This document shows, one piece after another, positions 1-9,400 of a DNA stretch of 64,000 nucleotides; the stretch's first letter is position 1; each line of letters starts with the position of its first letter. The stretch covers positions 1,736,001 to 1,800,000 of the forward strand of contig OY730228.1 of NCBI GenBank assembly GCA_963422565.1, given 5' to 3'. The notes beneath the pieces were generated by a model, which saw only the letters and a list, made by a program, of their open reading frames with translations, had not been told where the DNA came from and ran no database searches. A program made the position numbers and the translations under genes. The stretch is from G963422565 sp963422565. Lineage in GTDB: Bacteria > Pseudomonadota > Alphaproteobacteria > MPNO01.

Positions 1-536
1 CAGCCCAGCAGGCCTGCCGCATAGGGTCTCACGCGCCGCGAAACGCCGTAACCTTCGAACAGCAGCCGCGAACCCACCATGTCGACGGTGCCGACTATGA
101 TCGCCGATGCTGCCGGATCGTCCATCCATTCCCGGTTGTCGATATGACGCCCGCGCAGGGTGGAGATCGGCAATTTCCGGTCGCGATCGAGACCGAGTCC
201 CCTCCGCACCGGCGCAAGAGCCGCCTCGTCCCCGTTGCTCAGCCGCTCGCGGAGCCTCATGGCTTCCTCGGTCGCCTGATCGACCACGGCGCGGCGATCG
301 ACGACATAGACGAGGCGGCGCGGCAGACCCGCCCCCGCCGCTCGCGCCAGCAACCAGACCACCATGATTGTCGTCTTTCCGAGGCCGGTCGGGATGTCCA
401 CCGCCGGAGGCAGATCGCCGCGCCGCAGATGCCTGTCATACAGACGCCGCTGCCAAGGGAACGGCTCGTGCCCGGTCAAAGCCCTGAAGGCGGTGTCGAA
501 GTCGAAGATGCGGGTCATGGCATTCGGTTTGCTCAT
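1..536 (-). CDS. cas3: Cas3 helicase, type I-G (GSU0051-like), N-terminal part
   Basis: Translating the minus strand from an ATG at 536 gives 178 residues before the window edge, so the C-terminal part is missing. The protein begins with a helicase Q-like segment (HEPFPWQRRLYDRHL, about residues 23-37). A Walker A motif IPTGLGKTT follows at 48-56, then motif Ia VYVVDRRAVVDQ and a segment IIVGTVDMVGSRLLF. These are typical of the Cas3 helicase of type I-G systems, which unwinds and degrades DNA recruited by Cascade. A second ATG at 518 is an alternative start; neither has a clear Shine-Dalgarno sequence. The gene is divergent from cas4-cas1, whereas type I-G loci usually keep cas3 on the same strand. 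No HD domain is visible at the N-terminus. The family call is strong, the exact start less so. Confidence 0.9.
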   Translation of the reverse strand, partial: MSKPNAMTRIFDFDTAFRALTGHEPFPWQRRLYDRHLRRGDLPPAVDIPTGLGKTTIMVVWLLARAAGAGLPRRLVYVVDRRAVVDQATEEAMRLRERLSNGDEAALAPVRRGLGLDRDRKLPISTLRGRHIDNREWMDDPAASAIIVGTVDMVGSRLLFEGYGVSRRVRPYAAGLLG

Positions 537-1131
537 CGCGAGCGAAGAGTTGCGCGGCTCACGGGATCAAGCCGGATTACGCCCATGTGGTCGAAACGAG
601 GTGCAGGCCGGTTGGACCGACAGTTTGGATCCGCTGGGTCGGCGGACATCGACCCCGGCGGCTCCCCGCGCCGAGACAAGTGTAGCGGATTGCATTGCTG
701 GCGCCCGTGCGGCGAAACCGGTCGAAGGCCTGGCGCGGCAGGCTTGCGGCGGAGACGATCCGCACCCTGAAACTCGCAATGGTGGCTCCGGCCGAGCCGC
801 ACCCTGTCGAACGCCGATGCGGCGCGGTCGGCTGCCAAGGCGTTGTCGGAGGACCGTTCCGGGTAAGGGGTTGATCGGCGAGCGCATGGCGGCAGAATGC
901 CCGCTGAGTATCCGGTCGGTTCCGGGTGGAGGACAATCTCTGGACGCGCATCCGGAAAGCCGGGCAGCGCTCCGTTCGGGGGCGAAGTCCCGAATCGTTC
1001 CAACGAGCCACGCGTGCTGGATTCACGATCGACTTTGACGGACTCGGGACGGGCGTCCGCGGCGCGGCCGGTCGCGGCGCCGGGTTCCGATTTCGGCGGC
1101 GCCCCGCGATGAGCCGAGCCCGGCCAGGCCG
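537..1131. other. Divergent intergenic region between cas3 and cas4-cas1
   Basis: This 595-bp stretch separates two divergent cas genes. Open frames cross it, but none gives a recognisable protein and all look like GC-rich read-through. It should contain promoters for both cas operons. I could not identify a convincing -35/-10 pair, a hairpin or a copy of the CRISPR repeat. Short strings resembling the repeat (such as GTTCCGGGTA at about 857) are too weak to call. Confidence 0.4.
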
Positions 1132-2868
1132 ATGACCGGCAACCAGTACGAGCTCCATCTCCCGGCGCCGCCGGCGGTCGCCGATACCCCGCTGGCCCCG
1201 GCCCGGATGGTGAACGAGTTCGTCTATTGCCCGCGCCTGGCCTATCTGATGTGGAGCCAGAGCGAATGGGTCGAGACCGGCGACACGGTGGACGGCCGCC
1301 GCGTTCACCGCCGGGTCGACCGTCCGGGTGCGCCGCTTCCCGATCCCGGGGTGCTGGAGGCGGACGACGGGCGCGTGGCGAGCCGTTCCCTCACCTTGTC
1401 GTCCGAACGGCTGGGCGTTATCGCGAAGATCGACATCGCCGAAGCTGAGGACGGTATTGTCACCCCCATCGACTACAAGCGGGGAAAGCGGCCGCATGTC
1501 GCGCGCGGCGCCTATGAGCCCGAGCGCGTCCAGGTCTGCCTCCAGGCGTTGCTGCTCGAGGAGCACGGCTACCGGGTCGAGGAAGGCGCGATCTGGTACG
1601 CCGCGAGCCGCGAGCGGATTCGGGTAGCGCTCGACGACGAGCTGCGCCGCGCCGCGCTCGACGCCGTGAGCCGGCTGCGCCTGACAGTCTCCCAAGGGCG
1701 CCTCCCGCCGCCGTTGCGCGACAGCCCCAAATGCCCGCGCTGCGCGCTGGTGTCGATCTGCCTGCCGGACGAGATGGGTGCGCTCGGCGGCGCCGGCCTC
1801 GCGCCCCGTCCGATCGCCGTGGGCGCCGACGAAGCCCTGCCGCTGATCGTCCAGTCCCAGCGGGCGCGCGTCGCCAAGGAAGGCGAGACGCTGAAGATCG
1901 CAGACGAGGAGCAGGGCGACGTTACCGTTCGGCTGAACGAGGTGTCCGACATGGCGCTGTTCGGCAACGTCTCGATCACGACGCCCGCGCTCGTCGCCCT
2001 GATGGAGCGCGGCATTCCGGTGGCGTTTCACAGTCACGGCGGCTGGTTCCGCGGCGTCGCCCACGGCACCGGTCACCGCAATGTGGAGGTGCGCACCGCG
2101 CAGTACCGCGCTAGCTTCGACGCGACCTTCCGCCTGCGGTTCGCGCGCGATCTCGTTACCGCGAAGATCGTGAACCAGCGAACCATCCTGCGCCGCAACT
2201 GGCGCGGCCGCCCGGCCGACCGCAAACCGGTGCTCGACCGCCTGAAGGCAGGCCGCAAGTCGGCGGGCGGGGCGCGCACGCTGCAGGAGCTGCTGGGGAT
2301 AGAGGGAGACGCGGCGGCGACGTATTTCCGGGCCTTCGCCGGTCTTCTGCACCCGCCCGACCCGGCCGGGGAGCACGGCCCGGCTTCGGAACTCGCTCCT
2401 TTCCGCTTCGAGACGCGCAACCGCCGACCGCCGACCGACCCGGTGAACGCCATGCTGTCGCTTGCCTACGCCATGTTGACGCGGCATCTGACCGTCGCGC
2501 TGGCCACCGTGGGCCTCGATCCCTATCGGGGGCTCTACCACGCGGCGCGCTATGGCAAGCCGGCGCTCGCCCTCGACGTCATGGAGCCGTTTCGCCCCAT
2601 CGTCGCCGACTCGGTCGTGCTGTCGGCGGTCAACACCGGCGAGATCTCGGCCGGCGATTTCGTGACCGCTGCAACGGGCACCGCGCTCACCGCCAGCGGG
2701 CGCCGCCGCTTCGTGGGCGCGTTCGAACGCCGCCTTTCGCAGGAGACCACGCATCCGATCTTCGGCTACCGGCTCAGCATGCGCCGGCTGCTGCTGTTGC
2801 AGGCCCGGCTGTTGTGCCGCCATCTGCTGAACGAACTGCCGGCCTATCCCCATTATCTGCCGCGGTGA
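1132..2868 (+). CDS. cas4-cas1: Cas4-Cas1 fusion, CRISPR adaptation integrase
   Basis: The 578-residue protein joins a Cas4 nuclease (about residues 20-225) to a Cas1 integrase (about 235-578). Cas4 features are an early cysteine in NEFVYCPRLAYLMW, the RecB-type motif TPIDYKRGK, the helix QVCLQALLL and a C-terminal cysteine cluster CPRCALVSIC for a 4Fe-4S centre. The Cas1 metal site is readable as E391 (EGDAAATYF), H470 (GLYHAARYGKPAL) and D482/E485 (LDVMEPFRP). Cas4 selects and trims PAM-bearing prespacers and Cas1 integrates them with Cas2. The fused form is characteristic of types I-G and V-B; the neighbouring cas3 favours I-G. All core catalytic residues are present, so adaptation is probably functional. 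The cas2 start lies 13 bp downstream. Confidence 0.97.
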   Translation: MTGNQYELHLPAPPAVADTPLAPARMVNEFVYCPRLAYLMWSQSEWVETGDTVDGRRVHRRVDRPGAPLPDPGVLEADDGRVASRSLTLSSERLGVIAKIDIAEAEDGIVTPIDYKRGKRPHVARGAYEPERVQVCLQALLLEEHGYRVEEGAIWYAASRERIRVALDDELRRAALDAVSRLRLTVSQGRLPPPLRDSPKCPRCALVSICLPDEMGALGGAGLAPRPIAVGADEALPLIVQSQRARVAKEGETLKIADEEQGDVTVRLNEVSDMALFGNVSITTPALVALMERGIPVAFHSHGGWFRGVAHGTGHRNVEVRTAQYRASFDATFRLRFARDLVTAKIVNQRTILRRNWRGRPADRKPVLDRLKAGRKSAGGARTLQELLGIEGDAAATYFRAFAGLLHPPDPAGEHGPASELAPFRFETRNRRPPTDPVNAMLSLAYAMLTRHLTVALATVGLDPYRGLYHAARYGKPALALDVMEPFRPIVADSVVLSAVNTGEISAGDFVTAATGTALTASGRRRFVGAFERRLSQETTHPIFGYRLSMRRLLLLQARLLCRHLLNELPAYPHYLPR

Positions 2869-2881
2869 GACCCTTGCGGTC

Positions 2882-3175
2882 ATGAGCGAAGAACGCAGCT
2901 ACATTGTCGCTTACGACATTGCCGACGCCAGGCGATGGCGGCGCGTGTTCAAGACCATGAACGGCTTCGGCGAGTGGCTGCAGCTCTCGGTGTTTCAGTG
3001 CCGTCTGTCGAAGCGCCGCCGCGCCGAGCTGGAAACCAGGCTGCGCGAGCTCGTCAAGGCGGGCGAGGACCATGTGCTGGTGATCGATATCGGACCGGTC
3101 GACAAGACAGATGTGGCCGTCACGAGCATCGGCAAGACCTTCTCGGCGATAGAACGCCAGGCCATCGTGGTATGA
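2882..3175 (+). CDS. cas2: Cas2, CRISPR adaptation subunit
   Basis: This 97-residue protein has the normal Cas2 length and ferredoxin-like pattern. It opens with YIVAYDIADARRWRRVFKTM, with the conserved Asp after the first strand, and later has LQLSVFQCRL and HVLVIDIGP. Cas2 forms the structural core of the Cas1-Cas2 integrase that places new spacers at the leader end of the array. It follows cas4-cas1 with a 13-bp gap, and the leader and first repeat begin about 245 bp downstream, so cas4-cas1, cas2 and the array form a complete adaptation module. Confidence 0.95.
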   Translation: MSEERSYIVAYDIADARRWRRVFKTMNGFGEWLQLSVFQCRLSKRRRAELETRLRELVKAGEDHVLVIDIGPVDKTDVAVTSIGKTFSAIERQAIVV

Positions 3176-3330
3176 CGGCGCGGCGCGCTCGCGGCGGCAG
3201 GAAGCCACCCGCCCGGCGCCGCCGCGTCGAATCGAGCGGCTCGGCGCCGCACAAACGCCGGGGACCGCTCGAAAGCGCCCAAGGCACTGATTCCACTTCG
3301 TTTTACATGAACGGAACCATGACGACATGA
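3172..3330 (+). CDS. Possible small basic protein overlapping the cas2 stop
   Basis: An ATG overlaps the cas2 stop codon (ATGA) and opens a 52-codon frame ending at 3330. Its first 20 residues are dominated by Arg and Lys (MTARRARGGRKPPARRRR), and the tail is neutral (STSFYMNGTMTT). The overlap is the usual sign of translational coupling, but no family is recognised. The region doubles as CRISPR leader, so the frame may be chance in GC-rich DNA. Confidence 0.2.
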   Translation: MTARRARGGRKPPARRRRVESSGSAPHKRRGPLESAQGTDSTSFYMNGTMTT

Positions 3331-3420
3331 TGCGGACAGGCCGCTTTTCGGACGAGAATCGGGACCCGTTCGAGGCCAGGTCAAATTTGCCTCTACCTTC
3401 AAAGGGATATAAGCTGGGGC
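3176..3420 (+). promoter_or_regulatory. CRISPR leader
   Basis: The 245 bp between cas2 and the first repeat become clearly more AT-rich after about 3290. This is expected for the leader that binds the integration complex and carries the array promoter. A candidate promoter lies next to the first repeat: TTTGCC at 3386-3391 and TATAAG at 3408-3413, 16 bp apart. The leader assignment follows from its position downstream of cas2 and from the repeat orientation, because the repeats end in ATTGAAGC, the usual form of a crRNA 5-prime handle. Confidence 0.65.
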
Positions 3421-6400
3421 CTTCCGGGGTACTTTGTGCCCCGGCCTCATTGAAGCCGGTCCCGGCGAAGGCGTCGAGCACCCGGGCGCCGGCTTCCGGG
3501 GTACTTTGTGCCCCGGCCTCATTGAAGCGGCGCTCTCTCGATGCAGGCAAAGCACCTGGTGTCGGGCCTTCCGGGGTACTTTGTGCCCCGGCCTCATTGA
3601 AGCACGCAGGAGAGGCCAGCACTCCCCCGCCCTCCAATGCGCCTTCCGGGGTACTTTGTGCCCCGGCCTCATTGAAGCTTGACTCTATTCACACCTTTCT
3701 CAATCTTCCTAAGGCCTTCCGGGGTACTTTGTGCCCCGGCCTCATTGAAGCCTCTACGCTCCCGGACAGGGGGCCGGACATGGGGGCCTTCCGGGGTACT
3801 TTGTGCCCCGGCCTCATTGAAGCAGGCAGACAGGCCTCGGAAAGCTCTGCCGATGTTTGGTCCTTCCGGGGTACTTTGTGCCCCGGCCTCATTGAAGCGG
3901 CCAGGGAGACGCGCCGCGCGTATTTCTCGACAGACCTTCCGGGGTACTTTGTGCCCCGGCCTCATTGAAGCGATACGTTACCGAGAAGCTTGTACAGGCT
4001 CTTGACGATCTTCCGGGGTACTTTGTGCCCCGGCCTCATTGAAGCTCCGGTGTCGGTAGGCGTATGTTCGACGCTCCCCCCACTTCCGGGGTACTTTGTG
4101 CCCCGGCCTCATTGAAGCCAAGCAGCGGCTTGAGAAGCTCGATTGATCCCCTCCACCCTTCCGGGGTACTTTGTGCCCCGGCCTCATTGAAGCCTGCAAT
4201 AGGCCTATATTTGACTCATCGGACGCGGCCCTTCCGGGGTACTTTGTGCCCCGGCCTCATTGAAGCGCGACGTCGGGGTTATCGGGGTCGCCGCTCAGTG
4301 AGTGCCTTCCGGGGTACTTTGTGCCCCGGCCTCATTGAAGCGCGCGAAACCATTCGAGTTGCTTCCCTGGCAAATGTTCCTTCCGGGGTACTTTGTGCCC
4401 CGGCCTCATTGAAGCTGGGTCCTCGGCGATCGCTAGCGCCGCCGCATAGCCTGCCTTCCGGGGTACTTTGTGCCCCGGCCTCATTGAAGCAGAGGAAAAA
4501 CGGCGGCGGATGCCGCGGTACCGCGAACCTTCCGGGGTACTTTGTGCCCCGGCCTCATTGAAGCTTATCGGGAGCGGGACCGCGCCCGACATAAAGGGCC
4601 TGCCTTCCGGGGTACTTTGTGCCCCGGCCTCATTGAAGCGCCCATCGCCCATATTGCGTACCATCGCTCATCGGATACCTTCCGGGGTACTTTGTGCCCC
4701 GGCCTCATTGAAGCGGCAGCGCGAGGATAGTTGGGCGGGTCGCGCCGACCCCTTCCGGGGTACTTTGTGCCCCGGCCTCATTGAAGCTTACTCTTACGCC
4801 AGAGCCAGCTTCCGTTTGGACCGGCCCTTCCGGGGTACTTTGTGCCCCGGCCTCATTGAAGCCGGTCACGCCATCGAGTGGCAACACTGGCGTCGCTACC
4901 TTCCGGGGTACTTTGTGCCCCGGCCTCATTGAAGCGACTGCGCGGTTTACTCTGCAGGCTTCCGGTATTTCCTTCCGGGGTACTTTGTGCCCCGGCCTCA
5001 TTGAAGCGTCTAGCGGAGTATTTGCGGTAATCCTCATTTGCTCACCTTCCGGGGTACTTTGTGCCCCGGCCTCATTGAAGCGGCGTCGCGCTCGATGCCC
5101 AAGGCGTAGACTGCGCTGGCCTTCCGGGGTACTTTGTGCCCCGGCCTCATTGAAGCGGGCCGCCGGCCCATGATCGACCACATCACGTTGCGCCTTCCGG
5201 GGTACTTTGTGCCCCGGCCTCATTGAAGCTCTTCCATGGCCTTCTCGAAGTTCTGGCGAAGATCAGCCTTCCGGGGTACTTTGTGCCCCGGCCTCATTGA
5301 AGCATTGAGGTTCCTCAAGCCGCCCGCCGCCCTCGCCAGCCTTCCGGGGTACTTTGTGCCCCGGCCTCATTGAAGCGTGGTGGTGCCGCAGGGGTAGGGA
5401 AGCTTCTTCAACCCTTCCGGGGTACTTTGTGCCCCGGCCTCATTGAAGCTCCCCCCCGAGATTACCAGCATGGAAAAGGATATGGCCTTCCGGGGTACTT
5501 TGTGCCCCGGCCTCATTGAAGCCAAGCCCTTGAAGTGGGTTTATGACGAGAGCAACTACCCTTCCGGGGTACTTTGTGCCCCGGCCTCATTGAAGCGCCA
5601 TCGAACATCTTCTCGAGGTCAAGCCTCGGCAATACCTTCCGGGGTACTTTGTGCCCCGGCCTCATTGAAGCTCGATCGCCTCCGCCCAGTGCCTCAGAGT
5701 TCGCGCGCCCTTCCGGGGTACTTTGTGCCCCGGCCTCATTGAAGCCTGTGTAGGGCCGAGGCAAAACCCTATTCGTAAAATCCCTTCCGGGGTACTTTGT
5801 GCCCCGGCCTCATTGAAGCGTCCATCCTGTCTTCACTCTCTTCAGCGCCTCTAGCAGAACTTCCGGGGTACTTTGTGCCCCGGCCTCATTGAAGCCCGCT
5901 AAAGCGCGCCAAGCTGGCGCTACGGCTCACTCCTTCCGGGGTACTTTGTGCCCCGGCCTCATTGAAGCCGTTTGGACCGGCTCGCAATCGCAACCCCAAC
6001 CCGTTCCTTCCGGGGTACTTTGTGCCCCGGCCTCATTGAAGCGATCCTTCCAATTTGCGCGTCTGATGTCTCGAAGATAGCCTTCCGGGGTACTTTGTGC
6101 CCCGGCCTCATTGAAGCAGGCCGGCTTCAGCCTGTTCCTATCATTCCTCGAGCTTCCGGGGTACTTTGTGCCCCGGCCTCATTGAAGCATATCCGGGTCA
6201 CCAGCAGAACCACCCAGAGCAGCCCTTCCGGGGTACTTTGTGCCCCGGCCTCATTGAAGCCGCAACCGTGGAAGAGCCGCCCCATATCGAATTGCCCCCT
6301 TCCGGGGTACTTTGTGCCCCGGCCTCATTGAAGCAAGCGCCGATTTCGGCTCGCATCCTCAATTACTACGCACCTTCCGGGGTACTTTGTGCCCCGGCCT

Positions 6401-9400
6401 CATTGAAGCTTCGTCCTCAACCCATTGATAACCATCCTCTCGACCCTTCCGGGGTACTTTGTGCCCCGGCCTCATTGAAGCCGTGTCAAGCGATAAATTA
6501 GTCTGCGGCGACCTCCCAACCTTCCGGGGTACTTTGTGCCCCGGCCTCATTGAAGCCGCGTCTCTATTGCTCGGATTGAGCACCTGGCGAGACGCCTTCC
6601 GGGGTACTTTGTGCCCCGGCCTCATTGAAGCAGTCTCTCATCATTTCCTTATTCCCCCGAATTGTCGGCCTTCCGGGGTACTTTGTGCCCCGGCCTCATT
6701 GAAGCAGCTGTTCGGCGGCGTCCCTGGCACCGATGCACAGCTCCTTCCGGGGTACTTTGTGCCCCGGCCTCATTGAAGCTCCGACCTGGCGATAGCGGCG
6801 GTTGATCGCGTGGTCCCTTCCGGGGTACTTTGTGCCCCGGCCTCATTGAAGCTTCCAATCCTCAGGCCTCCATAGGTAAGCCCCTACCCTTCCGGGGTAC
6901 TTTGTGCCCCGGCCTCATTGAAGCCAATATATTTTTACCGCAGCAGTAGACCGCACAGTTGCCTTCCGGGGTACTTTGTGCCCCGGCCTCATTGAAGCGG
7001 GCCAGCGTCACGGTTGGCGTCACAGGTTGCGGTTGCCTTCCGGGGTACTTTGTGCCCCGGCCTCATTGAAGCCTCCGTGGGCGGGACGATGACAGCGTTA
7101 CGCTGACCGCCTTCCGGGGTACTTTGTGCCCCGGCCTCATTGAAGCCGGTAAAGGTGCGATTTTCCCTTGCGCCGTTGCTGCACCTTCCGGGGTACTTTG
7201 TGCCCCGGCCTCATTGAAGCCTCGCCCCCCTCTGCATCTACTCCCCAACGGCTAAGCCTTCCGGGGTACTTTGTGCCCCGGCCTCATTGAAGCGAGCAAT
7301 AGAGACGCGTAATTGTCAGCGTGCTCCATCCCTTCCGGGGTACTTTGTGCCCCGGCCTCATTGAAGCATCTAATGCTGGTAGCGCCGGGGCCGCGCATAG
7401 GCCCTTCCGGGGTACTTTGTGCCCCGGCCTCATTGAAGCCGGATCGGACGAAGCCACAGTCCGCCGCGCACTGGCGGACTTCCGGGGTACTTTGTGCCCC
7501 GGCCTCATTGAAGCGAGCCTCGCCGCCTCTCGCGCGCGATCCTCTGCCGCACCTTCCGGGGTACTTTGTGCCCCGGCCTCATTGAAGCGACTCCAGGAGA
7601 CAGCCGAACCCTCGGAGTCTCCTCCCTTCCGGGGTACTTTGTGCCCCGGCCTCATTGAAGCCCACGCGCCGGGACGGTCCGCGAACGCACAATTCGAGCC
7701 TTCCGGGGTACTTTGTGCCCCGGCCTCATTGAAGCCGGATGATGGGGGGATGGCGGCCATTGTGGGGCCTCCTTCCGGGGTACTTTGTGCCCCGGCCTCA
7801 TTGAAGCTTCAGCCCGCACGTCGTACGGTGCGCGGGCTTCGGCCCTTCCGGGGTACTTTGTGCCCCGGCCTCATTGAAGCTAGGGGCTTGGTATTCTCAT
7901 TTCTCATCTCCTTTATTCCTTCCGGGGTACTTTGTGCCCCGGCCTCATTGAAGCGTCGATTGGCTGACGAGGTCTCGGATGCTCCAGTGGACCTTCCGGG
8001 GTACTTTGTGCCCCGGCCTCATTGAAGCGGAGGTCTCTCACTCGCGGGGCGGCGCACAAATCCCACCTTCCGGGGTACTTTGTGCCCCGGCCTCATTGAA
8101 GCGGCGCTCATTACACTTCCATGAACCCGGTAATTCTCCCCTTCCGGGGTACTTTGTGCCCCGGCCTCATTGAAGCCCGCAATAGCGTCGCGGGCAGCGT
8201 ATGCCAGGGGCGCCTTCCGGGGTACTTTGTGCCCCGGCCTCATTGAAGCGCGGCGGGAGCGGTGACGGTGACGCGCGTATGATCGGCCTTCCGGGGTACT
8301 TTGTGCCCCGGCCTCATTGAAGCCCGCACGCACACGGCGGGATGTATTTTGCCGGGCGAGCCTTCCGGGGTACTTTGTGCCCCGGCCTCATTGAAGCCAG
8401 TGCGAAAAACAGCGCACTGCCGCCAAGAAACGGCCCTTCCGGGGTACTTTGTGCCCCGGCCTCATTGAAGCATCATCGCACTGTCCCGCCCGGTCGCAGC
8501 CACACGCGCCCTTCCGGGGTACTTTGTGCCCCGGCCTCATTGAAGCGCGGAGAGGGCGACCCACCAGTCGCCGGGCTCGCCGGTCCTTCCGGGGTACTTT
8601 GTGCCCCGGCCTCATTGAAGCTATGGGACCATCCCGGGCGCGACGCCGAGGCCGCCGGCTTCCGGGGTACTTTGTGCCCCGGCCTCATTGAAGCTCGTCC
8701 GTAGAGGTCTCCTTGTCTACCCTCGTCATCCTTCCGGGGTACTTTGTGCCCCGGCCTCATTGAAGCAATCCAATCCAGCATTTCCGTTTTCCTCGTCTCT
8801 GTCCTTCCGGGGTACTTTGTGCCCCGGCCTCATTGAAGCGAATTCGAGAGTGACGAATAGATCGTCCCAGATATCCCTTCCGGGGTACTTTGTGCCCCGG
8901 CCTCATTGAAGCTCATGTCCAAACTAGGCTCGGCGCCCGCACAATTGAGCCTTCCGGGGTACTTTGTGCCCCGGCCTCATTGAAGCGCAGGCTAGGAAGC
9001 ATCTGGTTCGATCGGGGTTCCAACCTTCCGGGGTACTTTGTGCCCCGGCCTCATTGAAGCCCGGTCAGTGGCGACCCAATGGGTATCGGAGCGGACAACT
9101 TCCGGGGTACTTTGTGCCCCGGCCTCATTGAAGCTAATCGACAACATGAAGCACGCCCAAAGATTTGTCCGCCTTCCGGGGTACTTTGTGCCCCGGCCTC
9201 ATTGAAGCCGAGCTCTTTAGCCGCGCCGCGACTAATTACGCCGCCACCTTCCGGGGTACTTTGTGCCCCGGCCTCATTGAAGCGAGCATACGGGGCACAT
9301 CTACGAAGTCCGCACTGCGGCCTTCCGGGGTACTTTGTGCCCCGGCCTCATTGAAGCTCCGCATTGCGTGATGGCCATGGTTAGCAGAGCGATGCCTTCC

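Noticed and set aside
537..1131. Weak repeat-like strings (GTTCCGGGTA) suggesting a degenerate CRISPR repeat or tracr-like element
   Set aside because: At most about ten matching bases, without the hairpin or the CATTGAAGC end.
1132..3175. Assignment of the cas genes to type V-B
   Set aside because: The Cas4-Cas1 fusion also occurs in V-B, but a type I-G Cas3 helicase adjoins it and no Cas12 gene is visible.
8987..9024. Spacer with GGTTCGATC resembling a tRNA T-arm
   Set aside because: Only a short match, flanked by CRISPR repeats; no acceptor or anticodon stem can be folded.
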